Position numbers and translations under genes: made by a program. A DNA stretch of 64,000 nt, taken from positions 310,001 to 374,000 of the forward strand of contig CP148031.1 in NCBI GenBank assembly GCA_040500365.1, written 5' to 3'. Below are positions 9,258 to 18,367 of this stretch, one piece after another. The DNA is from Dehalobacter alkaniphilus (GTDB lineage Bacteria > Bacillota > Desulfitobacteriia > Desulfitobacteriales > Syntrophobotulaceae). The first letter of the stretch is position 1. Each line of letters opens with the position of its first letter. The notes below the pieces were generated by a model. That model saw only the letters and a program-made list of their open reading frames with translations. It had not been told where the DNA came from and searched no databases.

Positions 9258-10166
9258 TTGTTGTCAGAAAATACGATAAAATTTGGAATCATCGGGACTG
9301 GCGTGGTCGGGACATCTCTGGCGATTCTGTTGGAGAAAGCAGGGCTGGAGTGTATCGGAGTCCATACCCGCGGCAAAAGGTCATATGATCATTTTCGGAG
9401 ATACTTGCCAAAAGAGCAGCTTGGATTGAAGCAGCTTGTGATGGAGTCAGATCTGATTTTTATTACGACTCAGGATTGCAACATTGAAGCAGCAGCAGCC
9501 AGACTTTCTCAGGAGAGGGATATTAAACCAGGTCAAATCTGGATCCACTGCTCAGGGTCTTTGCCTTCGGGGGTCATGTGTCAGGATCCTGTACTGCCTG
9601 TCGGCTACCTGTCTCTGCATCCACTGCAGGCCTTTGCAAATATTGATACCGCGGTTTCCGTCATGAAGGGAACCTATTTTGGCATAGAAGGCAGCAGTCC
9701 GGAGGTTGAGCGCCAAGGGGAGAAACTGGTTATGTTATTAGGCGGAATTCCGCTTAAAATTAATCCGGCGAAAAAAAGCCTTTATCATGCCGGAGCGGTT
9801 GTCGTCTCAAACTATCTTGTTTCGCTGGTCCTGCTGGCAGTCAAACTATTTGAGCAGGCCGGAATAGAGCGTAAAGACGCTCTGGCTGCCTTACTTCCGC
9901 TGTTAGCCGGATCCTGTCGGAATATTGGCAAACTGGGGCTTCCTGGGGCGCTTACAGGGCCAATCGCCAGGGGAGATGCCGAAGTCGTCGCAAGACATCT
10001 ACAAAGCATGCCTGAAGAGATAAGGACAGTCTATAGAGAGCTTGGAAAGCTGGCCTTGGAATTAGGATTAGAGAAAAAACTGTGGGATAGGGCATCCTAT
10101 CGCCCAGAAGATTTAAACGACCTGGAAGAACTTTTGAATGACTTAGGAAAGGAAACAAAGCAATGA
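9258..10166 (+). CDS. Rossmann-like/DUF2520 oxidoreductase, probable ketopantoate reductase (PanG-like)
   Basis: The N terminus is an NAD(P)-binding Rossmann fold (IIGTGVVGTSLAILLEKAG, about residues 9-27), followed by SLHPLQAFA and an all-helical C-terminal DUF2520 region. The architecture belongs to the 6-phosphogluconate dehydrogenase-like superfamily. The stop overlaps the panC start by 4 bp (ATGA), so the gene is coupled to pantothenate synthesis. A DUF2520-type enzyme called PanG has been described as an alternative ketopantoate reductase, the step just before PanC. No panB or panE is visible, so that assignment rests on family and context. The TTG start has GTGAGG seven bases upstream. 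Confidence 0.75.
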   Translation: MLSENTIKFGIIGTGVVGTSLAILLEKAGLECIGVHTRGKRSYDHFRRYLPKEQLGLKQLVMESDLIFITTQDCNIEAAAARLSQERDIKPGQIWIHCSGSLPSGVMCQDPVLPVGYLSLHPLQAFANIDTAVSVMKGTYFGIEGSSPEVERQGEKLVMLLGGIPLKINPAKKSLYHAGAVVVSNYLVSLVLLAVKLFEQAGIERKDALAALLPLLAGSCRNIGKLGLPGALTGPIARGDAEVVARHLQSMPEEIRTVYRELGKLALELGLEKKLWDRASYRPEDLNDLEELLNDLGKETKQ

Positions 10167-11026
10167 TCATTGCCGAAAAAATAGCTGAAACAAGAGAAAA
10201 AATAGCATCAGCCAAACAGCAGGGAAAAGCTGTTGTCCTTGTACCCACGATGGGCTTCTTGCATGAAGGCCATCTGTCCATGGTCAAAATAGCCAGAAAT
10301 CAGGATCCGAATCACAAAAAAACCTATATTGTGATGAGTATATTTGTGAATCCCTTACAGTTTGGTCCGAATGAGGATTATGAGAAATATCCGCGTGATC
10401 TTGCCAGGGATTCGGGACTCGCCGAACAGGCAGGAGTAGACTTGTTATTTGCTCCTTCTGTCGCGGAAATGTATCCGGACGGAAAAAGCCTTACGGCAGT
10501 TCAGGTATCCCAGATCACCGAGGTCCTCTGCGGAGCCAGCCGTCAGGGACACTTTCAGGGAGTAGCAACTGTTGTGACAAAACTTTTCAATATTATTCAA
10601 CCTGATGAAGCCTATTTTGGCTTAAAAGATTACCAGCAGGTTGCTGTCATCAAACAAATGACAAAAGATTTAAATAGCTCTGTTAAAATCGTGGCCTTCC
10701 CGACGGTCCGAGAAAGCGATGGACTCGCCAAGAGTTCCAGAAACGCTTATTTGAGTAGTGAAGACCGGCGGCAAGCCCCGGTGTTGTTCCGTTCATTGCA
10801 GGAAGCGGAGGCACGAATTATTGAAGGTGAGACCTGCGCTGAAGTTGTCAGAGAAGAGATCAGACAGAGAATAAGCAGTGAATCAAACGGGAAAATTGAT
10901 TATGTAGAGATAAGAAAAGCGGACAATCTTGCAGCTGTCGGCAGTATTGACTGCCCTGTTGTGATTGCTCTTGCCGTACGTTTTGGCACAACGCGCTTGA
11001 TTGATAATATTGTCGTGGAGGTGTGA
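10163..11026 (+). CDS. panC: Pantothenate synthetase
   Basis: PanC joins pantoate and beta-alanine with ATP hydrolysis to AMP. The nucleotidyl-transferase signature PTMGFLHEGHLS (the HxGH motif) is at about residues 29-40, followed by FVNPLQFGPNEDYEKYPRD, YFGLKDYQQ and the KMSKS-like GLAKSSRNAYLS. The 287 residues are normal. Its start overlaps the DUF2520 gene, and panD begins eight bases after its stop. Confidence 0.96.
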   Translation: MIIAEKIAETREKIASAKQQGKAVVLVPTMGFLHEGHLSMVKIARNQDPNHKKTYIVMSIFVNPLQFGPNEDYEKYPRDLARDSGLAEQAGVDLLFAPSVAEMYPDGKSLTAVQVSQITEVLCGASRQGHFQGVATVVTKLFNIIQPDEAYFGLKDYQQVAVIKQMTKDLNSSVKIVAFPTVRESDGLAKSSRNAYLSSEDRRQAPVLFRSLQEAEARIIEGETCAEVVREEIRQRISSESNGKIDYVEIRKADNLAAVGSIDCPVVIALAVRFGTTRLIDNIVVEV

Positions 11027-11033
11027 GAAAAAA

Positions 11034-11417
11034 ATGTTCAGAAATATGATGAAATCAAAGATCCATAAAGCCAGGGTTACTGAAGCCAACCTGAATTATG
11101 TGGGAAGCATAACGATAGACCGCAGCCTGATGGAGCAGGCCGATATTCTGGAAAATGAGAAAGTTCAGGTCGTTAACCTGAATAATGGAGCAAGGCTGGA
11201 AACGTATGTTATTCCAGGAGAGGAGAATTCCGGAATGATCTGTCTAAATGGAGCAGCAGCCAGGCTGGTTCAGGTCGGGGATCAGGTGATTATTATTTCC
11301 TATGGGCTGTTTTCCGATGAAGAAAGCAAAGGATATACACCGAAAATTGTTTTTGTCGACGAAAAGAACCAGCCGGTCAGAATCGATGATGTTGAAGTGC
11401 ACGGCGTACAGGCTTGA
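11034..11417 (+). CDS. panD: Aspartate 1-decarboxylase (pyruvoyl enzyme)
   Basis: PanD makes beta-alanine from aspartate and is cleaved by itself to create a pyruvoyl cofactor. I chose the ATG preceded by GGAGGTG because it gives 127 residues and places the self-cleavage site GS exactly at Gly24-Ser25 (NYVGSITID), as in the family. A longer reading from 33 bases upstream would overlap panC and add unrelated residues. The chain ends normally. With panC it supplies both substrates' side of pantothenate formation. Confidence 0.95.
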   Translation: MFRNMMKSKIHKARVTEANLNYVGSITIDRSLMEQADILENEKVQVVNLNNGARLETYVIPGEENSGMICLNGAAARLVQVGDQVIIISYGLFSDEESKGYTPKIVFVDEKNQPVRIDDVEVHGVQA

Positions 11418-11479
11418 CACATTTTATGTCGAAGAATAGAATTAGAAAAAGGTCTACGAGCGAAAGGAGAGGCTGATAA

Positions 11480-12400
11480 ATGGATAATGACGAACGCAAA
11501 GATCAGCTGATCAATGATATAAATGCTCTGCGCAAGCAAAGAAAAGCGGTAATTCTTGCCCATTATTACCAGCCGGGGGACATTCAGGATATTGCGGATT
11601 TTGTCGGAGATTCACTTCAGCTCGCCCAGCAGGCTGCCCGGACAGATGCGGATGTCATCGTATTCTGCGGGGTCCATTTTATGGCAGAAAGTGCTGCAAT
11701 CCTATCCCCGGAAAAGACTGTCCTGCTTCCCGAACCTTCGGCCGGCTGCCCAATGGCTGACATGGTCGAAGCAAACCGGCTCAGAGAGGCGAAGACCAAA
11801 TTGCCCGGTGTAAAGGTGGTCTGTTATGTTAATTCATCCGCAGAGGTGAAAGCCGAAAGCGATATTTGCTGTACATCATCCAATGCAGAGAAAATTGTTC
11901 AATCTCTTGGAGAAGAGGAGATCCTGTTTGTGCCTGACGGCAACCTCGGCGGATATATTGCAGCCAAAACGAACAGAAAGATTAACCTGTGGCCGGGATT
12001 TTGTCCGACCCATCACAGGCTCGCCAGGGAAGATATCTTAAAGGCGCGGGAGGAACATCAGGGAGCAAAAGTTCTGGTTCATCCTGAATGCCGCGAGGAA
12101 GTCTGGCGGGAAGCTGATTATGTTGGCTCTACTGCCGGAATTATTAAGTATGCAGAAAATTCGACGGACACCGAATTTATTATTGGAACGGAATGTGGCA
12201 TTTTGCATGAACTTACTAAACGCTGTCCTGGAAAACAATTTTATATGGCTTCAGCACATATGATCTGCCCGAATATGAAAAAGATCAGCTTGCAGAAGGT
12301 CAAGGATGCCCTTTCAAACATGGCACCGGTCGTTACTGTGTCAAAAGAAATCAGAGAGAAGGCGGTCTGCGCACTGGAAAGAATGCTGGCCGTCCAATAA
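11480..12400 (+). CDS. nadA: Quinolinate synthase A
   Basis: NadA condenses iminoaspartate with dihydroxyacetone phosphate to quinolinate using a [4Fe-4S] cluster. Recognisable blocks are AVILAHYYQPGDIQDIADFVGDSL, CGVHFMAESA, PSAGCPMADM, VHPECREEV, GSTAGII and GTECGILHEL, including the three cluster cysteines. The 306 residues match the family. An AAAGGAGAGG precedes the ATG. It is followed by nadB and nadC in the standard de novo NAD order. Confidence 0.96.
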   Translation: MDNDERKDQLINDINALRKQRKAVILAHYYQPGDIQDIADFVGDSLQLAQQAARTDADVIVFCGVHFMAESAAILSPEKTVLLPEPSAGCPMADMVEANRLREAKTKLPGVKVVCYVNSSAEVKAESDICCTSSNAEKIVQSLGEEEILFVPDGNLGGYIAAKTNRKINLWPGFCPTHHRLAREDILKAREEHQGAKVLVHPECREEVWREADYVGSTAGIIKYAENSTDTEFIIGTECGILHELTKRCPGKQFYMASAHMICPNMKKISLQKVKDALSNMAPVVTVSKEIREKAVCALERMLAVQ

Positions 12401-12432
12401 TGAACATATAACATTGAGGATGAGTAAGAGAT

Positions 12433-14046
12433 ATGAATGAGAATGAATATCTGATTCCCTGGGACAAGGATAAGCTTGAGATCTTTCAGACCGAAGTGCT
12501 TATTCTCGGAAGCGGAATTGCGGGATTGTTTGCAGCAATCAAACTTTGTCCCAAATATGAAGTAACCGTTCTGACCAAGAAAGATGTGATGGCAAGCAAC
12601 ACTGAGCATGCCCAGGGAGGTATTGCCGTTGCTCTTAATGAGGATGACTCTCCTGAATTTCACTATGGCGATACCATTAAAGCCGGAGCAGGGCTATGCA
12701 ACCTGAAAGCAGTCAAGATCCTGGCTGAGAAAGGACCGGAGTGTGTCGGTAAGCTGATTGATTTTGGCACCAAATTTGATGAAAGCAATAATAAACTGGA
12801 TTTTACGCGGGAAGGTGCCCACAGCAAAAGCAGGGTACTGCATGCTCACGGTGATGCCACCGGCGGAGAAATAGAACGTGCCCTGGTAGAAGTTGTGCAT
12901 TCCAGCCCGATTACCGTTAAAGAAAACTATTATTTAATTGATTTTGTTAAGAACAGTAAAGCAGAGGTCTGCGGAGCTCTGGTGCTTAACAATATTACCT
13001 TAGCAATGGAAATATGGCTGGCTAAAGCCGTTATCCTGGCCACGGGCGGTGCAGGTCAGATGTATAAGCATACGACCAATCCTGCGGTTGCGACAGGAGA
13101 CGGGATAGCTGCTGCTTATCGGGCAGGAGCCGAACTTATGGATATGGAATTTATTCAATTCCATCCTACGGCCCTGCTGCTGCCGGGAGCACCCAATTTT
13201 TTAATTTCGGAGGCAGCCAGAGGAGAGGGAGCTATACTGGTAAACTCACGTGGAGAACGTTTTATGGAGGGTGTTCCCGGTAAAGAGCTTGCTCCGAGGG
13301 ATGTTGTATCAAGGGAGATATGGAAGCAGATGCAGACAGGACAGGTCTATCTCGATTTCAGCCCGATGGGACACTCCAAAGTTGAACAAAGGTTTCCAGG
13401 AATCTATAAAACCTGTCTGAATTATGGCGTTGATATTTCTACAGATCCGGTACCGGTTGGCCCTGCTGCGCATTACTTAATGGGCGGAGTCCGCATCAAT
13501 GAATTTGGTGAAACGAATTTGCCAAATCTTTTTGCTTGTGGTGAATGTGCCTGTAATGGCGTTCATGGTGCCAACAGGCTCGCCAGCAACTCCTTGTTGG
13601 ACGGATTAGTATTTGCTTCAACCATTTCTGATACAATCAATCAGAAGATTGGCGAAATGCCCAACCCGGAAGATGTTTTGCCGTATGAAGGCTGCCCCGA
13701 TGATTGTGATGTCCGGGATTCCGCTGCAGACCCGGCTACTCTGAAAGAAGAACTGCAGAATATTTTATGGGATAAAGTCGGAATCATTCGGGATGAAGAA
13801 CATTTGCGGCAGGCCCAGGCGGAATTAAATCAATTGATGGAACGGTTTAACCCCCATTCTGAAGTACCAGAACTCGAGCTTGGCAATATGCTTGCGATTG
13901 GAATGGTGATTATCAAGGCTGCTTTGGCACGTGAAGAAAGCAGAGGGGGCCATTTCCGACGGGATTTCCCAAATGCGGAGGAACACTGGCAAAAGCATTC
14001 TGTCTATAAGAGGGGGGATTATCATGTTCGCTACGTTTCAATATGA
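12433..14046 (+). CDS. nadB: L-aspartate oxidase
   Basis: NadB is an FAD enzyme that oxidises aspartate to iminoaspartate for NadA. The dinucleotide motif VLILGSGIAGLFAAI, in slightly varied form, lies near residue 25. It is followed by NTEHAQGGIA, the flavin-binding HSKSRVLHAHGDATGG block, and the catalytic GGVRINEFGETNLPNLFACGE and GANRLASNSLLDG regions. The 537 residues are normal. The 3' end overlaps the nadC start by 23 bp. Confidence 0.96.
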   Translation: MNENEYLIPWDKDKLEIFQTEVLILGSGIAGLFAAIKLCPKYEVTVLTKKDVMASNTEHAQGGIAVALNEDDSPEFHYGDTIKAGAGLCNLKAVKILAEKGPECVGKLIDFGTKFDESNNKLDFTREGAHSKSRVLHAHGDATGGEIERALVEVVHSSPITVKENYYLIDFVKNSKAEVCGALVLNNITLAMEIWLAKAVILATGGAGQMYKHTTNPAVATGDGIAAAYRAGAELMDMEFIQFHPTALLLPGAPNFLISEAARGEGAILVNSRGERFMEGVPGKELAPRDVVSREIWKQMQTGQVYLDFSPMGHSKVEQRFPGIYKTCLNYGVDISTDPVPVGPAAHYLMGGVRINEFGETNLPNLFACGECACNGVHGANRLASNSLLDGLVFASTISDTINQKIGEMPNPEDVLPYEGCPDDCDVRDSAADPATLKEELQNILWDKVGIIRDEEHLRQAQAELNQLMERFNPHSEVPELELGNMLAIGMVIIKAALAREESRGGHFRRDFPNAEEHWQKHSVYKRGDYHVRYVSI

Positions 14047-14902
14047 AGAATTGATTGAACGTGCTTTAAAAGAAGATATTGGTACCGGAGATCTCAGTAC
14101 GCTGATCATTCCTGAAGATTACCAGAGTGAAGCCAGAATCTATGCCAAAGCACATGGGATTATCTGCGGCCTTTTTATTGCTGAGATGACCTTTAAGAAG
14201 ATAGATCCGTACATAGACGTTCAGATGCAGGTTGAAGACGGAGACAGTATCGGACCAGGGACCCTGATCATGAAAATTAATGGTTCACTGGCAGGAATCC
14301 TTCAAGCTGAAAGAACTGTACTTAATTTCATTCAGCATCTTTCAGGAATATCTAGTATTACAAGAAGATTTGTCGAACTTGTATCTGATTTAGGCGTTAA
14401 GGTCACAGATACGCGCAAAACGATGCCGGGTATGAGAAACTTGCAGAAATACGCTGTCAGGGTCGGCGGAGGAACGAACCACCGTTTTGGTTTGTATGAT
14501 GCCGTTATGCTTAAGGATAATCATCTGGACGCAATCGGAAATCTGGCTGAGGCTGTTCAAAAAATCAAAACAAAAGTTGGCCATATGGTTAAAATAGAGG
14601 TTGAATGTGAAACGCTGGAACAGGTACGGGAAGCCGTTCTGAGCGGCGTTGACGTGATTATGCTCGATAATATGTCCCTGCAGGATATGAAAATAGCGGT
14701 TCAGTATATTAACCACCGGGTTGTCGTAGAGGCGTCCGGAGGAGTTAGGGAAGACACAGTGCGTCAAATTGCTGAGACAGGAGTGGACATTATTTCTGTA
14801 GGCAGGCTTACGCATTCGGTCGAAGCGATTGATTTTTCAATGGTCGTTGATGATTTCAAACCATCTATTCAGAAGCACCTTCATTCTGCTGAAAAAATAT
14901 AA
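14024..14902 (+). CDS. nadC: Nicotinate-nucleotide pyrophosphorylase (carboxylating)
   Basis: NadC converts quinolinate and PRPP to nicotinate mononucleotide with loss of CO2. The blocks EDIGTGDLST, AERTVLNFIQHLSGIS, TRKTMPGMRNLQKYAV, GGGTNHRFGLYD, MLKDNHL and EVECETLEQ are all present. The ATG with AGGGGGGAT upstream gives 292 residues and the usual N terminus; a longer in-frame reading inside nadB is not needed. It completes the nadA-nadB-nadC unit. Confidence 0.96.
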   Translation: MFATFQYEELIERALKEDIGTGDLSTLIIPEDYQSEARIYAKAHGIICGLFIAEMTFKKIDPYIDVQMQVEDGDSIGPGTLIMKINGSLAGILQAERTVLNFIQHLSGISSITRRFVELVSDLGVKVTDTRKTMPGMRNLQKYAVRVGGGTNHRFGLYDAVMLKDNHLDAIGNLAEAVQKIKTKVGHMVKIEVECETLEQVREAVLSGVDVIMLDNMSLQDMKIAVQYINHRVVVEASGGVREDTVRQIAETGVDIISVGRLTHSVEAIDFSMVVDDFKPSIQKHLHSAEKI

Positions 14903-14939
14903 TCTGGCACTTATCCGGTTCTAAAGGGAGGCGGGTACA

Positions 14940-15707
14940 ATGATTTTGGTCATCGATATCGGGAATACGAATATTGTACTTGGTGTTTACCAAGACCGTG
15001 AGCTTATTCATTACTGGAGAATTTCCACGGAAAAAAACAATACATCGGATGAATATGCGTCGACAATTAAGAATTTATTCAGTTTTCACGATTTGTCTTT
15101 CAGCAATATATCCGGGGCTATTATCTCTTCGGTTGTACCACCTGTGACGCCTGCGCTGGAACGGATGATCAAAAAGTATTTCAGCGTAACCCCGATTATT
15201 GTTGGTCCAGGCGTTAAGACCGGTATTTCCATTAATATTGATAATCCAAGGGAACTTGGGGCTGATAGGATTGTAAACGCCGTAGCTGCCTATACCAAAT
15301 ACGGCGGGTTATTAATTATTGTTGATTTTGGCACGGCAACAACTTTTTGCGCTGTCAGTGAAAAGGGAGAGTACTTAGGGGGAGCGATTGCGCCTGGAAT
15401 CGGGATTTCTACTGAGGCACTCTATCAGAAAGCCTCGAAATTGCCTAAAGTAGAGATTGTTAAGACCAAAAACGTTATCGGCAAAAATACAGTCAGCGGT
15501 ATGCAAGCGGGAATATATCATGGATTTTGCGGACAGATTGACCGTATTGTCGAGCTGATGAAAAAAGAACTTGGCGGAAAAATTAAAGTCATTGCAACCG
15601 GGGGTCTGGCTGAACTGATTGTCGGGGATTCCAAAATGATCGATATTATTGATCCTTTTTTAACGTTGGAAGGACTTTTGTATATTTATGAAAGAAATTT
15701 GCGGTAA
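14940..15707 (+). CDS. coaX: Type III pantothenate kinase
   Basis: CoaX phosphorylates pantothenate, the first committed step to CoA. It belongs to the ASKHA fold: N-terminal IDIGNTNIVLGVY, the PPVTPAL region, GADRIVNAVAAYTKYGG, VDFGTATTFCAVS and the GGAIAPGI block. The 255 residues are typical, and GGGAGGCGG precedes the ATG. The gene follows the NAD genes and lies about 4 kb from panC-panD, so CoA and NAD synthesis are neighbours here. Confidence 0.95.
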   Translation: MILVIDIGNTNIVLGVYQDRELIHYWRISTEKNNTSDEYASTIKNLFSFHDLSFSNISGAIISSVVPPVTPALERMIKKYFSVTPIIVGPGVKTGISINIDNPRELGADRIVNAVAAYTKYGGLLIIVDFGTATTFCAVSEKGEYLGGAIAPGIGISTEALYQKASKLPKVEIVKTKNVIGKNTVSGMQAGIYHGFCGQIDRIVELMKKELGGKIKVIATGGLAELIVGDSKMIDIIDPFLTLEGLLYIYERNLR

Positions 15708-15727
15708 TTGTACACGTTGAGGTAAAA

Positions 15728-16705
15728 ATGAAATTAGGGAAGTATCATTTGTCAGAGAAGCCCGTTTTTATGGCCCCGATGGCAGGGATAACGGATAAGG
15801 CCTTTCGGGAAATCATCCGGCTTACAGGCGGCAAATACGTCATAACGGAAATGATCAGCGATAAAGCACTGCTGCATCATAACGCCAAGACATTTAAAAT
15901 GCTTGATCTAAAAGGAGAAGAAGAACCCCGAATTGTTCAGCTTTTTGGATCTGAACCTGTCCCAATGGCCAGAGCAGCTGAAATAGCTGAAACATATGGA
16001 GCTGATATCATAGACATTAATATGGGATGTCCGACACCAAAGATTGTGAAAAATGGTGAAGGAGCATCCCTTCTTCGAAACATTCCGTTAGCGATAGAAA
16101 TTGTCTCCGAAGTGGTAAAGGCTGTTAGGGTTCCTGTTACCGTTAAAATCCGCCTGGGATGGGATAGCTCCACTATCGTTGCGCTTGAACTGGCGCCAAT
16201 GTTAGAGCAGGCAGGAGTCAGCATGCTGACAGTTCATGCCCGGACCAGAGAACAATATTATTCCGGCAAGGCTGACTGGGAATGGATCAGTAAAATTAAA
16301 GCAAGAATTGGCATACCTGTGATTGGGAATGGGGATATTCTATCTCCGGAAGATGCGCTGAAAATGATTCAGCTTACCGGATGCGATGGAGTCATGATAG
16401 CGAGGGGAGCTTTAGGAAACCCGTGGCTGATTGGCAGATCCCAATATTATCTCGATACGGAAACACTTCCACAGGAACCTGGCAATAGAGAAAAACTTAG
16501 AATACTTATTCAGCATTTTGAAAAGATTATTGAATATAAAGGCGAAAGAACCGGCGTACAGGAGATCCGCAAACACGCTTCCTGGTATATCAAGGGTATG
16601 AGGAAAGCAGCAGAGTACCGGAACCAGATCATGAAAATCAAAAGTTACCAGGAAATGAAGACGTTGTTTTCAGGCATTTACTCGATGGAATGCCCGGACC
16701 ATTAA
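15728..16705 (+). CDS. dusB: tRNA-dihydrouridine synthase B
   Basis: Dus enzymes reduce uridines in tRNA with FMN and NADPH. The MAPMAGITDKAFR start, QLFGSEP, DINMGCPTPKIVKNGEG (with the catalytic Cys) and GVMIARGALGNPWL blocks are diagnostic of the DusB branch. The 325 residues are normal. It follows coaX by 20 bp with GAGGTAAAA before the ATG. In many Firmicutes dusB lies just upstream of greA; here an IS element has entered between them. Confidence 0.95.
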   Translation: MKLGKYHLSEKPVFMAPMAGITDKAFREIIRLTGGKYVITEMISDKALLHHNAKTFKMLDLKGEEEPRIVQLFGSEPVPMARAAEIAETYGADIIDINMGCPTPKIVKNGEGASLLRNIPLAIEIVSEVVKAVRVPVTVKIRLGWDSSTIVALELAPMLEQAGVSMLTVHARTREQYYSGKADWEWISKIKARIGIPVIGNGDILSPEDALKMIQLTGCDGVMIARGALGNPWLIGRSQYYLDTETLPQEPGNREKLRILIQHFEKIIEYKGERTGVQEIRKHASWYIKGMRKAAEYRNQIMKIKSYQEMKTLFSGIYSMECPDH

Positions 16706-16717
16706 TCCGGCTATCAA

Positions 16718-16736
16718 AATATTAAGTAAATTTACT
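16718..16736. repeat. Left target-site duplication of the IS element (19 bp)
   Basis: The 19-mer AATATTAAGTAAATTTACT occurs here and, identically, at 18194-18212, directly outside both ends of the IS element. It contains the palindrome AGTAAATTTACT. A duplication this long is a known trait of IS1202-type elements. Confidence 0.85.
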
Positions 16737-18193
16737 GTCAATAGTCTGCGATAATGTCACCCTGATAGGGTGATAACTGTGCAGCAGAAATGTCATCCCT
16801 AAGTTTCTTGGAATAGAAAATTTCGGTATAGCCAAACCAAGGGGAATTAGTTTTGTTTTTAGGTTTAATTAAAGTCTCAGAAGGTAGGCAATTAGTAGAG
16901 TTGTCTGGCTGAGAGATATGTATTATACTTTCCTTAGGCTGAGTATTAAGCGGTTCTGGTTTAATCACAAGGCCCTTGAAAAGAACCTGCATTCCGATAT
17001 GTTTACTGGTTGCTACAGTAATCGTGTCATGAGGGGATGCAGGGATTTCTTTATTATCCTTAGAAATTGGCAACCGGTATTTCTGACCTCTATAAGAAAA
17101 GGAAAGGCCTGAATCAAGCTTTCTTGTTTCATGTATAGCAAAGGTTAACTGAAATGCAGCCAAATCCTGTTTGGGCAAATAGGCCTTCTCCATGCTGGCA
17201 GCCTGGACGGAGAATTTGCGGTTGTAATAGGGAATATATTGCCTCAGGAATTCATTAGCCTGTTCAATTGAATTAATGCCTTTACGCTTCATATCTTTAG
17301 GCAAACGATCCTGCAAAGTTTCCCAGAGCCTTTCAATCCCCCCTTTAGCTTGTGCAGACTTGGCAATGATAAGTAGAATTTTGGTTTCTCTGAGAGCTCT
17401 TGCGAAGTGGGGTTGACGCTCGACTTTGCCAGTTAGTTCTTCATCTAGTGTCAGTTTCTTTTTTGTTTTACTGTCATAAGCAAAGACTGTTCTACCGTCG
17501 GTGTAAATTTCCCTTGGCAAATGGCCGTCTTGATTCATCTGAAACATCAACTCACAATACCCTTCAAAGGTTTCTTCCTTTTCGAAATGAAGAGCTAGAA
17601 TACGACCTGTGGCATCATCTACAGCACCATGAAGGTGCAGGTAGGAGTCATTGCCCAGCCAATCATAACTGGAAGCATCCATCTGAACGAGTTCTCCTTC
17701 ACGTTTACGGGCATTTCTTGACCGATGTTTCTTCGGTCTTCGTTTGGCCTTTGGGGATCGAATACCACTGGCTTTTAGATGTCTTGAAACAGTGCTGACA
17801 GAGACAAATATCCCCTTGTCTTCAGCGAGAACATCGGTAGCATGGCAAAAGTTATAGTTGATCAATTCCTTTTCGTAAATCTCAATGATGTTCAAGGCTA
17901 ACTTTGGATCTAAGGCATTAGCAGGCTTACGTCCTCTGTTTTTATGCAGAATGCTCATGACCCCATTGGCGGTGGCCTCCACTTTCAACCGCTGTACTTG
18001 TCTGACGCTGAGATTTAGAAGCCCTGCTGCTTGTTTGTTTAATAAATGGCCTGCCAATAATTCTTCGATAATGGTTACTTTTCTTGCTTCTTGCTTGCTC
18101 ATTTCTAATTTCATCCTCCCATTATATCTGTTTTGTGAGGGGATGACATTTTCCTTGAAGAATTATACTATGACATTATCGCAGATCAACAAC
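16737..18193 (-). mobile_element. IS1202/ISNCY-like insertion sequence, 1457 bp
   Basis: The element carries one transposase on the minus strand. Its ends are imperfect inverted repeats of about 23 bp: the inner 15 bases (TGACATTATCGCAGA at the right end) match perfectly and the outer bases are degenerate. A second subterminal inverted pair (AAATGTCATCCCT on the left and its near complement on the right, around 16793 and 18140) probably forms further transposase sites. The 19-bp flanking duplications are intact, so the insertion is recent. Family assignment rests on transposase type and duplication length. Confidence 0.85.
16738..18102 (-). CDS. Transposase, DDE integrase-core (IS1202/ISNCY type)
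   Basis: An N-terminal helix-turn-helix (LLNLSVRQVQRLKVEA) is followed by a second DNA-binding region and an rve-type catalytic core. The aspartates lie in VQMDASSYDW and AVDDATGRI, and the glutamate in KGGIERLWETLQDRL. A C-terminal mu-type beta domain follows. The ATG I chose is 11 bases after GGGAGG; another ATG four codons upstream abuts that ribosome site too closely. The stop codon lies inside the left inverted repeat, so the terminal repeat encodes the last residues. The frame is intact and potentially active. Confidence 0.88.
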   Translation of the reverse strand: MSKQEARKVTIIEELLAGHLLNKQAAGLLNLSVRQVQRLKVEATANGVMSILHKNRGRKPANALDPKLALNIIEIYEKELINYNFCHATDVLAEDKGIFVSVSTVSRHLKASGIRSPKAKRRPKKHRSRNARKREGELVQMDASSYDWLGNDSYLHLHGAVDDATGRILALHFEKEETFEGYCELMFQMNQDGHLPREIYTDGRTVFAYDSKTKKKLTLDEELTGKVERQPHFARALRETKILLIIAKSAQAKGGIERLWETLQDRLPKDMKRKGINSIEQANEFLRQYIPYYNRKFSVQAASMEKAYLPKQDLAAFQLTFAIHETRKLDSGLSFSYRGQKYRLPISKDNKEIPASPHDTITVATSKHIGMQVLFKGLVIKPEPLNTQPKESIIHISQPDNSTNCLPSETLIKPKNKTNSPWFGYTEIFYSKKLRDDISAAQLSPYQGDIIADY

Positions 18194-18212
18194 AATATTA
18201 AGTAAATTTACT
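18194..18212. repeat. Right target-site duplication of the IS element
   Basis: Identical to the 19-mer at 16718-16736. Its last T is the first base of the -35 hexamer of the greA promoter. Confidence 0.85.
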
Positions 18213-18240
18213 TGACAATAAAATGGAGGTTCCTTATAAT
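18212..18240 (+). promoter_or_regulatory. Consensus sigma-A promoter of greA
   Basis: TTGACA, a 17-bp spacer and TATAAT form a perfect consensus about 125 bp upstream of greA. The right end of the IS duplication overlaps the -35 by one base, so the insertion left the promoter intact. Confidence 0.88.
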
Positions 18241-18367
18241 TACGAGTATTAAAAAGCTAGGAAGAGATTTACAGCGTATATTTTATTTTACTTGTGTATA
18301 TAATGTCTCACATAAAAGGATTCAAAAAAAAATTACCTCATAAGAGAAAGAGGGAGGGGTATTTTTT

